The notes beneath the pieces were generated by a model. That model worked only from the letters and a program-made list of their open reading frames with translations, made no database searches and had not been told where the DNA came from. From a virus, in IMG/VR virus record IMGVR_UViG_3300017527_000021, positions 1-41,455 of that record: a DNA stretch of 41,455 nucleotides. One strand, given 5' to 3'. The translations under genes were made by a program, and so were the position numbers. Positions 32,440 through 38,341 of the stretch are shown here, one piece after another (within the stretch, counting starts at the first letter, position 1; every line of letters starts with the position of its first letter).

Positions 32440-32470
32440 AAGCCTGACCTGTAATGGGTTGGGCTTTTTT
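32440..32470 (+). terminator. Terminator after the HNH gene
   Basis: AAGCCTGACC-tgtaatg-GGTTGGGCTT, 10 pairs with two G-U wobbles, followed by a T6 run. Confidence 0.85.
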
Positions 32471-32552
32471 GTGCCTATAATATTGGTACATTTCATGTAT
32501 ATAGATGCTTTTGTCTATTATTCTAGGCAGAATAAAAATTTCAAATAAAAGC

Positions 32553-32580
32553 TTGCACAACCTGATCAGGCATGTATAAT
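32553..32580 (+). promoter_or_regulatory. Promoter of the 32611 gene, TATAATGATCACAAC type
   Basis: -35 TTGCAC (32553-32558), 16-bp spacer, perfect -10 TATAAT (32575-32580), followed by GATCACAACTTAACGAAACG. The same downstream string, with one extra A, follows the promoter at 35831, so both leaders and initially transcribed regions are near-identical. Confidence 0.8.
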
Positions 32581-32610
32581 GATCACAACTTAACGAAACG
32601 GAGACACATT

Positions 32611-32829
32611 ATGAAAGCACTTGACAAGATATACAGTGACTTAGGCGAACAAGAGTACAGCCTTATTGTTGAGTACAATGATGTTATGGCTCAGATTGAA
32701 GAACAAAAGATTCTGAACGATGGTAATTATGACTTGAATTTACTAGCCAACTCTGTAGCATTAGAGAAAGCAATTAGCCATGTGAAAGATGCTCAAAAAG
32801 AATTAAGAAAATTAGTTGACATAAAGTAA
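32611..32829 (+). CDS. Hypothetical 72-residue protein
   Basis: Starts at ATG 32611 behind CGGAG; an in-frame upstream ATG lies over the -10 element and is rejected. The sequence is acidic and helical (MKALDKIYSDLGEQEYSLIV at the start; NSVALEKAISHVKDAQKELR near the end), with a coiled-coil look. No family recognised. It has its own promoter, and its 3' end overlaps the -35 of the next promoter and one arm of the operator at 32813. Confidence 0.55.
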   Translation: MKALDKIYSDLGEQEYSLIVEYNDVMAQIEEQKILNDGNYDLNLLANSVALEKAISHVKDAQKELRKLVDIK

Positions 32830-32844
32830 TCATTCAACTATATT
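32813..32844 (+). promoter_or_regulatory. Promoter with operator-like inverted repeat, RNA1
   Basis: TTGACA (32816-32821), 17-bp spacer, TATATT (32839-32844). Overlapping both elements is an inverted repeat TAGTTGA (32813-32819) / TCAACTA (32834-32840) with 14 bases between arms; half-site centres are 21 bp apart, two helical turns. The same arrangement recurs at 33044. Predicted start near 32851, exactly at the first base of the RNA1 stem. Confidence 0.75.
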
Positions 32845-32849
32845 AAGAA

Positions 32850-33036
32850 CATGAACTGATGAGTAGGTAAGGTAATTATCGAGAGCAGTTCATTAGCAAG
32901 CCATCAGAGTACGGTGGTAAATCTTGAGGACGCACCCTCTCGTGCTTGCGAAACTTGTGTACAGGTAACTGTGACAGAGCACAGAACGTCCACAGAAAGC
33001 ACGTGGGTAGCGTTGGCGGGGAGACTGTACAGATTT
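32850..33036 (+). ncRNA. Structured non-coding RNA candidate 1
   Basis: No protein fits. Complementary arms: ATGAACTG (32851-32858) with CAGTTCAT (32886-32893); GCAAGC (32896-32901) with GCTTGC (32944-32949); TGTACAG (32958-32964) with CTGTACA (33025-33031), enclosing CTGTG/CACAG (32969-32984) and CCAC/GTGG (32990-33006). A dedicated promoter places the start at the first stem. Short frames in the region cross the stems on both strands, have no Shine-Dalgarno and no family resemblance. The region may reach about 185 nt, ending before the second promoter. I recognise no named RNA family. Confidence 0.6.
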
Positions 33037-33043
33037 AAAATAG

Positions 33044-33075
33044 TAGTTGACAGAAGAGAAACATTCAACTATTAT
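33044..33075 (+). promoter_or_regulatory. Promoter with identical operator-like inverted repeat, RNA2
   Basis: TTGACA (33047-33052), 17-bp spacer, TATTAT (33070-33075). Inverted repeat TAGTTGA (33044-33050) / TCAACTA (33065-33071) with the same 14-base spacing as at 32813, and shared CATTCAACTAT around the -10. Predicted start near 33082. Confidence 0.78.
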
Positions 33076-33081
33076 ACCATT

Positions 33082-33350
33082 GACGACTGGGAGAGTGGTG
33101 TCCGAAACATCCGACTTACTCCACCGAGGGTAAGCCTCCCAGACGCTTCGATTAATATAAGCTGTAGGGTAGCTCAGTGTGAACTTGTTGATGACGACTG
33201 CGACGGTAGTGAGGCAGGTTGCGTAGGGCATAGGTTAAGATGTGAGGGGTCATGAATCCTTACAATACTATCTGTGTCTGAGGCTTAGAGCACTATACGT
33301 GGAGTATGGAGGACACCCTTGAAAGGTCTCTACAGCTTATATTAAACGAC
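33082..33350 (+). ncRNA. Structured non-coding RNA candidate 2
   Basis: Two domains. Domain I: CTGGGAG (33087-33093) with CTCCCAG (33136-33142), enclosing GTGG (33095-33098) with CCAC (33121-33124). Domain II: a perfect 16-bp stem TTAATATAAGCTGTAG (33152-33167) with CTACAGCTTATATT-AA (33330-33345), enclosing 162 bases with several small hairpins (for instance GTGAGG/CCTTAC near 33242-33262 and ATAC/GTAT near 33295-33307). A dedicated promoter lies upstream and tRNA-Ile begins 11 bases after the closing stem. Large ornate RNAs (GOLLD, ROOL) are known beside phage tRNAs; whether this is one cannot be judged by eye. Confidence 0.65.
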
Positions 33351-33355
33351 TTTAG

Positions 33356-33468
33356 ACTGCATATAGCTCAAAGGTCTATAAGGGTGCAAACCTTATAGAA
33401 CTCGGCAGAGGTAGAGCATCCGATTGATAATCGGGAGACTGTAGGTTCGATTCCTACGTGCAGCACCA
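33356..33468 (+). tRNA. tRNA-Ile (GAT) with a hairpin insertion in the D-loop
   Basis: Acceptor ACTGCAT/GTGCAGC (A-C mismatch at the first pair, last pair T-G), D-stem GCTC (33366-33369) with GAGC (33414-33417), anticodon stem TCCGA/TCGGG with loop TTGATAA (anticodon GAT, 33426-33428), variable loop AGACT, T-arm GTAGG-TTCGATT-CCTAC, discriminator A and encoded CCA (33466-33468). The D-loop is 44 nt instead of 7-11 and contains a perfect 9-bp hairpin TCTATAAGG-GTGCAAA-CCTTATAGA (33375-33399). There are three bases between acceptor and D-stem. The 3' two-thirds are canonical; the insertion makes the total 113 nt. Confidence 0.75.
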
Positions 33469-33483
33469 ATAGGAGAGTATTGA

Positions 33484-33666
33484 ATGGCAGATGAATTTAA
33501 ACAAGAAATGACTAGACGTTGTTGTGTAGGTGGGTTACACTGTTGGTGTTGTAATGATTATATGAAGAGTGGTGAGAAGCCGATCTTAAGAAGACAAGCT
33601 CGTAGGAGCTTAAAGCAAGAGACCAAAAAAGAAATTAAAAAGGAACTAAATAATGACGAAACTTGA
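33484..33666 (+). CDS. Hypothetical Cys-rich small protein
   Basis: 60 residues from ATG 33484 behind AGGAGAG, 15 bases after the tRNA-Ile CCA. The N-terminal half contains CCVGGLHCWCC (residues ~13-23), a possible zinc-binding cluster, and the C-terminal half is a strongly basic/acidic helix (RRQARRSLKQETKKEIKKEL). Probably a small nucleic-acid-binding or regulatory protein; no family recognised. Its 3' end overlaps the next gene by 14 bases. Confidence 0.5.
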   Translation: MADEFKQEMTRRCCVGGLHCWCCNDYMKSGEKPILRRQARRSLKQETKKEIKKELNNDET

Positions 33667-33922
33667 AAAAGCTATTGAAAAATTTCTTGAAGGTGTGCAT
33701 AATATAGACCCTGATGCAGAGGTTGCAACAGAGCAGAATTATTACAGAGGTCAGGTTAAAGAAATACCATCTGGTAGACGACTTGATTACACAGGTAAAG
33801 TAGCACAAGACTTGAAAATACAGGTTAGATCAACTAAATTTAGAACCACTTGCACATACGTTGTGTGGGAAAATAGAGGTGGTACTATTGAAGGTTCACA
33901 ACATGGGGTATTAAATATATGA
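33653..33922 (+). CDS. Hypothetical 89-residue protein
   Basis: Starts at ATG 33653 within the end of the previous gene, behind AAGGAAC. The sequence opens TKLEKAIEKFLEGVHNIDPD and closes with VWENRGGTIEGSQHGVLNI; the middle has basic strands (LKIQVRSTKFRTTCTYVV) of the sort found in small alpha/beta proteins. I recognise no domain. The C-terminus overlaps the next gene by four bases (ATGA), so all three genes 33484-34254 are likely one operon. Confidence 0.5.
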   Translation: MTKLEKAIEKFLEGVHNIDPDAEVATEQNYYRGQVKEIPSGRRLDYTGKVAQDLKIQVRSTKFRTTCTYVVWENRGGTIEGSQHGVLNI

Positions 33923-34254
33923 GTTGTCCAGACAAATGTCCAAAATGTGATGCAGCATGGAAGCAAGATGAAACCATCTACGATCACTTTAAAAGAACAT
34001 ACACAGAGGAAGGTGTGCCACACTATAAAGAAGGCATGACTGTTAAAGAAGCAGCAGCAGACTCTGCATCCATGTATGGATGTACGAAAGAGAGTCCTAA
34101 AAGCTTTGGTGTTGATGTAATTGGCATAGAGATACAAGGCATGTATGATGGTGTTCTCTACTGGCAGTGTAAAAAGTGTGAAGGTTACTTGCATCGGTTC
34201 GATGGTACGTGGTACAATGAATTTCCAACAGAGCATAGGAGTCCATACAAATGA
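33919..34254 (+). CDS. Zinc-ribbon protein
   Basis: 111 residues. Two CxxC pairs: C-P-D-K-C-P-K-C at residues ~3-10 and CKKCEGYLHRFDG near residue 89, with an AAW-x-Q segment after the first. Together they make a split zinc ribbon. The central helix (DHFKRTYTEEGVPHYKEG) and acid-base mixture do not reveal a function. It is probably a DNA- or RNA-binding early protein. Ends with a four-base overlap with the ligase start. Confidence 0.55.
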   Translation: MSCPDKCPKCDAAWKQDETIYDHFKRTYTEEGVPHYKEGMTVKEAAADSASMYGCTKESPKSFGVDVIGIEIQGMYDGVLYWQCKKCEGYLHRFDGTWYNEFPTEHRSPYK

Positions 34255-35471
34255 GTCTAGCAACATTGTATAAACCAACATCAAAAGGTAAAGTACGTCA
34301 ATGGAGAGTCTGGTCAGAGGGTAACATTGTCTGGGTGGAATATGGTGACGTTGATGGAAAGCTGACACGTAAGAGTAGTGTTGCTAAGCCTAAGAACGTA
34401 GGCAAGAAAAATGAGACTACTGCACAGCAACAGGCTGTACGGGAAGCACTCTCTAAATGGATTGAGCAATTATGCCGTGAAGACTACCATGAAGATGTGA
34501 ATAAGGCTGGCAAGCAATTACGTCCACAGTTGGCTCTTGATTATAATACAAGTGGTCATCAAGTGCTTTGGGGTAAGCATTCTTACTCAGGTATGCGTAA
34601 GCTTGATGGTGTTCGTTTGGCTTATGCAAAGCGTTATGAAGATGATGCCTCTTATGAGTTCATGACACGTAAAGGTGAGTTGTATAAAGTTGACCACATG
34701 GAAACACCATGCAGTGTTATGTTAGGGCTTGTTAGAGATATACTTGAGAGAGAATACCCTCATGAGTCTTATATTTGTCGTGGTCTAGATGGTGAAGGGT
34801 ATATTCATGGTCTTAAGCTAAACAAAATATTGTCGTTAGTTAAGTCATACAAACCTAAGCCTAGTGCCACAAATCCGTACAAGACTGAAGACGTTGAGTT
34901 TCACTTATTCGATCTATACATTGATGGTCTAACATCTGAAGAGAGGTATTGGATTCTTAATGAGGCAGTAGAGAGCTATAGGTTCTTAAACCCAGACTGT
35001 AAAACAATAAACATTGTCGAAAGTGTTAGCTTAGGTTCTCATGATGAAATGGAAGGCTACCATGATCAGTTTGTCGGTGAAGGTTATGAAGGTATTATCA
35101 TCCGTGATGACCTTGCTATGTACACAGAAGGTAAGCATGCTGGTGTCATGTACAAGTTCAAGAAGTTCTTTGATAGTGAGTTTCAAATCTTCTCTACATG
35201 GGCTGATGAAAATGGTTGTATTATGTTTGATATAATCTTGAAGAAAGGCTTTGTGTTAGGTGATGGAAGTGTGATTCCAGAAGATTGTGTTTGTGGAGCT
35301 ACACCAAAGCTGTCTCACAAAGAGCGTCAAGAGATGATGAAAAAATCAGATACGTACATCAATCAATGGTGGACAGTAAAATATCAAGGCATGTCAGGCG
35401 AAGGTAAACTTGACTTCCCTGTCGCACTTCAAGAGCGTAAGTGTGATTCATTCGGTAACCCTTTGGAGTAA
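34251..35471 (+). CDS. ATP-dependent DNA ligase with WGR-like N-terminus
   Basis: 406 residues. Residues ~1-75 resemble a WGR domain: LYKPTSKGKVRQWRVWSEGN followed by VWVEYGDVDGKLTRKSS. Nucleotidyltransferase motif I, KLDGVR, is at ~116-121 (catalytic Lys 116); motif III is LDGEGYIHG near ~180; motif IV EGYEGIIIRDD near ~276 and motif V YKFKKFF near ~300. The OB-like C-terminal region follows. It seals nicks during phage replication. WGR domains bind DNA ends in PARPs and bacterial ligase fusions; the fused form is a less common phage ligase layout. Confidence 0.85.
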   Translation: MSLATLYKPTSKGKVRQWRVWSEGNIVWVEYGDVDGKLTRKSSVAKPKNVGKKNETTAQQQAVREALSKWIEQLCREDYHEDVNKAGKQLRPQLALDYNTSGHQVLWGKHSYSGMRKLDGVRLAYAKRYEDDASYEFMTRKGELYKVDHMETPCSVMLGLVRDILEREYPHESYICRGLDGEGYIHGLKLNKILSLVKSYKPKPSATNPYKTEDVEFHLFDLYIDGLTSEERYWILNEAVESYRFLNPDCKTINIVESVSLGSHDEMEGYHDQFVGEGYEGIIIRDDLAMYTEGKHAGVMYKFKKFFDSEFQIFSTWADENGCIMFDIILKKGFVLGDGSVIPEDCVCGATPKLSHKERQEMMKKSDTYINQWWTVKYQGMSGEGKLDFPVALQERKCDSFGNPLE

Positions 35472-35473
35472 CT

Positions 35474-35812
35474 ATGGGAACACCACATAAGATCACAGAG
35501 AGCAGACTCAGAGCGTTAGTGCTTCGGGTCTATCTCCAGTGTGAAAGATTGTCAGGTAAGCCTAAGTTTAGAGTTCAGAAGAATATCTATATTGGTAAGC
35601 TTGAACAGGATGAACTAGCAGACACATGGCAAGTGCTCAATAAGAGCTACCTGTCGTTCTCTGACGAGTTTATTGGCTCAAGGCATGTGCAACTATTGGA
35701 AGATGTGATACGTCATGAAATGGCTCACGTTTGGGCTGGTACAGAGAATCAACACAATGCTAAATTCAAGAGGTTCGCTAAGCTATTTAAGGCTCCAATA
35801 TATTTTTATTAA
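35474..35812 (+). CDS. SprT-like metalloprotease domain protein
   Basis: 112 residues, starting 3 bases after the ligase stop. A zinc metalloprotease motif HEMAHVW (residues ~76-82) with a preceding helix (VQLLEDVIRHE) and following H-N-A-K-F-K fits SprT/Spartan-type proteins. The zinc ribbon that completes many SprT proteins is absent, so this is the catalytic domain alone. Spartan proteins cleave DNA-bound proteins; a phage version beside the ligase may clear crosslinked proteins from replicating DNA. An N-terminal Leu/Arg helix is the only other feature. Confidence 0.7.
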   Translation: MGTPHKITESRLRALVLRVYLQCERLSGKPKFRVQKNIYIGKLEQDELADTWQVLNKSYLSFSDEFIGSRHVQLLEDVIRHEMAHVWAGTENQHNAKFKRFAKLFKAPIYFY

Positions 35813-35830
35813 AATAATTGAAATAAAAGC

Positions 35831-35858
35831 TTGCATTAATCTGTGAGAAGCGTATTAT
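35831..35858 (+). promoter_or_regulatory. Promoter of the DUF932 gene
   Basis: TTGCAT (35831-35836), 16-bp spacer, TATTAT (35853-35858), followed by GATCACAACTTAAACGAAAC. Almost the same leader follows the promoter at 32553, and the upstream TAATTGAAATAAA string is shared with the promoter at 2177. Confidence 0.78.
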
Positions 35859-35891
35859 GATCACAACTTAAACGAAACGGAGATAAATACT

Positions 35892-36860
35892 ATGACTAAC
35901 TTATTCGCAGACAACGTAATCAGCTTGGCAGATCGTGCAAAGAACTCTATTGCTGGTCGCCTGACCTCAATGGGAATCCTTCGTGAAGAAGGTGCTTTGT
36001 ATGACATCGTAAAGCTTAAAGATACCTATACCAATCCAATCACTGGTCAAGTAGAAGAGACAGGTCGTGTTGATCTTATCAACGGTGACACTGGAGAGTT
36101 TGTATCAAACATGTCGGCTGGCTACACTGTAGTTCAAAACGCTGAAATATTTGAGGCAATGGAGCGTCAAATCGCAACCTCTGGTCTTGATATCACTGGC
36201 ATGGAGATTAAGGTTGATGTTGGTATGGCTGGTGGTAATGTGTGCGTACAGTACATCTTCCCTGCACATTCAGTTGACACAAGCGATGGTGATAGCACAT
36301 CTCTTATGATCACAGCGATCAATAGCTTCAATGGTTCATCTGCATTCTGCATCTACCTTGGCGGATTCCGAGGCTACTGTATGAACACACAGGTGTTCGG
36401 TACAACAATCGTATCATACCGCAAGCAACATTGTCGTGGTCTGTCTATCAATAAGGCAGCTGATGTAATCCGTAATGGTATCGATGTATTCAATCAGGAA
36501 GGTGAAGTGTGGAAGCGTATGGCTAAGACTTCTGTTACTGATGAAACAGCATTCCGCGCTCTAGCAGACTTTGGTGATGTGAAGGTTAACTCCTTTGATT
36601 CATACTCTGACTACCAAGTTTGGGCAGACACTCAAAGACGTACTCAGAAGCTAGAGAACTACATGCGTATCTTTAAGACTTATGTTCGTGAGATGGGTAA
36701 CACAGAGTTTGCTTTGTATAACACTTTCACTCACATCAATACTCACGGCTCTGCTAAGGTTGGTAACCGTAAGCAATCTGTTAGCGGGTTTGAGACACGT
36801 GCTAAGGATGCTACAAAGGTATCACAAAAATGGTTGACTTCATACGCTGTAGCAGCCTAA
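35892..36860 (+). CDS. DUF932 protein
   Basis: 322 residues starting at ATG 35892 behind CGGAG. Matches the DUF932 phage/plasmid family: SAGYTVVQNAEIFEAMERQI (residues ~77-96), then EIKVDVGMAGGNVCVQYIFP, an MITAINSFNGSSAFCIYLGGFRGYCMNTQVFG-type core (residues ~141-172, shown only as pattern) and FKTYVREMGNTEFALYNTFT near the C-terminus. The family is frequent in large phages and plasmids and is expressed early; its biochemical role is not known to me. Confidence 0.75.
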   Translation: MTNLFADNVISLADRAKNSIAGRLTSMGILREEGALYDIVKLKDTYTNPITGQVEETGRVDLINGDTGEFVSNMSAGYTVVQNAEIFEAMERQIATSGLDITGMEIKVDVGMAGGNVCVQYIFPAHSVDTSDGDSTSLMITAINSFNGSSAFCIYLGGFRGYCMNTQVFGTTIVSYRKQHCRGLSINKAADVIRNGIDVFNQEGEVWKRMAKTSVTDETAFRALADFGDVKVNSFDSYSDYQVWADTQRRTQKLENYMRIFKTYVREMGNTEFALYNTFTHINTHGSAKVGNRKQSVSGFETRAKDATKVSQKWLTSYAVAA

Positions 36861-36911
36861 CGATTATCATAGTAGCCACAAGGAAGTGGCAAGTTATTTG
36901 GAGGTACAATT

Positions 36912-37154
36912 ATGGAACAGTATGAAATGTGGATTATGGTAGGTAGCATCATGGGTGTGATCTACTTAAAGATGGCAGGGTTTATTATGATCAGTGCTAT
37001 CATGTTTCTTGCAGCGATGTGGGAAGACAATGAAATGACAATCAAAACACCGTTAGGTAAAAAGATTGCATGGTTCTTATTATGGTTGCCAGTATTTTAC
37101 GCATTCTGGTTTGGTAGTCACGGTTTATTAAGTTACGGAGCAACATCACTATGA
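36912..37154 (+). CDS. Small membrane protein
   Basis: 80 residues from ATG 36912 behind TTGGAGG. Two or three hydrophobic segments: MWIMVGSIMGVIYLKMAGFI (residues ~6-25) with MISAIMFLAAMW, and KIAWFLLWLPVFYAFWFGSH (residues ~50-69). A short charged loop separates them. Likely inner-membrane; no family. The intergenic 36861-36911 has a hairpin GCCAC-aaggaa-GTGGC but no T-run. It overlaps the next gene by four bases (ATGA). Confidence 0.5.
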   Translation: MEQYEMWIMVGSIMGVIYLKMAGFIMISAIMFLAAMWEDNEMTIKTPLGKKIAWFLLWLPVFYAFWFGSHGLLSYGATSL

Positions 37155-37687
37155 ATACATTAGAAGACGCAAGACAATTCGCAATAGCTGCACACAAAGG
37201 TCAGGAAAGAGACTTCTCTGGTGAGGCCTATGTAAATCACTGCTTCAGAGTTGCATCAACATTATACAATATGGGTTACCCTATGTATGTCGTTATGGCA
37301 GCAGTAATCCATGACACTGTTGAAGACACAGACACGACAGTTGAAGACATTAGAAATCAATTCGGGGAACGGGTTGCATCACTTGTGTTAGCTGTCAGTG
37401 AGCCTTCAAAGGTTCGTGGTGACAAAGGTATGACAAAGAGTGCTCGTAAGGCTGAGTTCAATCAACAGCTCCTATTGGCAACAGAATACGCACAAGCGAT
37501 TAAGTTAGCTGACATCCTAGATAACACACAGGATATGACAAATCACGCCACGCACAACTCTCCACGTGCTGAGAGGTTTCTAATGGCAAAGCGCACAACA
37601 CTTGCATTACTAACTCGCGGTAATATTATTTTACAACAATTATGTGATAAAGCACTTGACGGACTGGAAGAAGCGTTGCTACAATAG
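37151..37687 (+). CDS. HD-domain alarmone hydrolase-like protein (RelA/SpoT HD, MESH1-like)
   Basis: 178 residues. Hydrolase motifs of the RelA/SpoT HD domain are in order: a conserved AIAAHKGQERDFSGEAYVNH (residues ~11-30), VVMAAVIHDTVEDTDTT (residues ~50-66, with the HD and the ED typical of (p)ppGpp hydrolases), FGERVASLVLAVSEPSK, and LADILDNTQDM (residues ~117-128). No synthetase or TGS/ACT domain is present, so it is a single-domain small alarmone hydrolase. It would remove (p)ppGpp or a related nucleotide in the infected cell. Translationally coupled to the preceding membrane protein. Confidence 0.7.
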   Translation: MNTLEDARQFAIAAHKGQERDFSGEAYVNHCFRVASTLYNMGYPMYVVMAAVIHDTVEDTDTTVEDIRNQFGERVASLVLAVSEPSKVRGDKGMTKSARKAEFNQQLLLATEYAQAIKLADILDNTQDMTNHATHNSPRAERFLMAKRTTLALLTRGNIILQQLCDKALDGLEEALLQ

Positions 37688-37717
37688 GTTCATCAAATGA
37701 CGAAGCGGAGAGGTAAA

Positions 37718-37858
37718 ATGAAAAGCTTTAAACACCCTGATCATGTAGAGCGTCAGAGCTTTACTGCCAAGAATGATCACAATAAGGGTAGCAGGCATGA
37801 AGATAAATCAAAATACCAACGCAGAAAGAAACATAGGGGGAAGCAACATGATGGATAA
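37718..37858 (+). CDS. Small basic protein
   Basis: 46 residues from ATG 37718 behind GCGGAGAGG. Rich in H, K and R (MKSFKHPDHVERQSFTAKND at the start; KYQRRKKHRGKQHDG at the end), suggesting nucleic-acid binding. No family recognised. Its last 11 bases overlap the start of the next gene, including that gene's Shine-Dalgarno. Confidence 0.45.
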   Translation: MKSFKHPDHVERQSFTAKNDHNKGSRHEDKSKYQRRKKHRGKQHDG

Positions 37859-38087
37859 ATTGTTTGAAAAGATGGGTATAAAGTCTTATGAGAGCCTTCA
37901 GGCATTTCGATTCTGGATGTCAACAGGTATATTTTTATCTATTATAATGATGTTTGATAGCGCATTTGATAGAGATACTTTCATTATGGCTATTGCAACA
38001 GTTGCTGGTTTCGGTTATACTACACTTCGTATAGAGGCAGTTAAAAGAATTGCAAAAATTGATAACGACAGGGGGTGGAAACGATGA
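37848..38087 (+). CDS. Small membrane protein
   Basis: 79 residues from ATG 37848, preferred over a longer upstream extension because AGGGGGAAG lies 5-13 bases before it. Two hydrophobic segments: FWMSTGIFLSIIMMFDSAFD (residues ~22-41) and FIMAIATVAGFGYTTLRIEA (residues ~45-64), with a basic C-terminus (VKRIAKIDNDRGWKR). Probable inner-membrane protein of unknown role. The stop overlaps the next ATG (ATGA). Confidence 0.5.
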   Translation: MMDKLFEKMGIKSYESLQAFRFWMSTGIFLSIIMMFDSAFDRDTFIMAIATVAGFGYTTLRIEAVKRIAKIDNDRGWKR

Positions 38088-38341
38088 TTGAAGCAGGTGA
38101 TAAAGTAAAGATTCTTGAGGTTGGTGATGGGGATAGCTTCAAAAATAGCCCTGACCTGATTGGTAAGACAGGTCATCTTGCAAGCATTGTTGGTCAGCAT
38201 GCAGATGGTTGGTGTACAGCTGCTGTTATTGTTGAAGGTGAGGTTACTATTTCAGATGGTGATGAAACCTATACAGCAGATTTTACAAGCCCATTCTTTT
38301 TTGTAGAAGTTAAACTGGAGGTGATTTATGAGAGCGTTTAA
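38084..38341 (+). CDS. Hypothetical beta-rich protein (SH3-like appearance)
   Basis: 85 residues from ATG 38084 (coupled to the preceding stop; AGGGGG Shine-Dalgarno at 38070-38075). The start IEAGDKVKILEVGDGDSFKN, followed by IGKTGHLASIVGQHADGWCT, resembles the G-D-x-V-x-I...G-x-x-G-x-V pattern of small beta-barrel (KOW/SH3-like) proteins. Function unknown. Overlaps the next gene by 14 bases. Confidence 0.5.
   Translation: MIEAGDKVKILEVGDGDSFKNSPDLIGKTGHLASIVGQHADGWCTAAVIVEGEVTISDGDETYTADFTSPFFFVEVKLEVIYESV

Noticed and set aside
32856-32886. Hammerhead-ribozyme-like CTGATGAG with a closing stem
   Set aside because: The core GAAA box is missing (CGAGA here) and no stem II can be formed in the right place, so a hammerhead is not supported.
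32893-33255. Overlapping open frames on both strands (about 112 residues each) in the RNA locus
   Set aside because: They have no Shine-Dalgarno, cross promoter elements and the long stems, and resemble no family; the complementary arms and promoters explain the region better as RNA.
33787-34368. 193-residue open frame on the - strand
   Set aside because: It lies opposite three coupled + strand genes (33653-35471) and its composition (Cys, Phe, His rich) is that of an antisense shadow.
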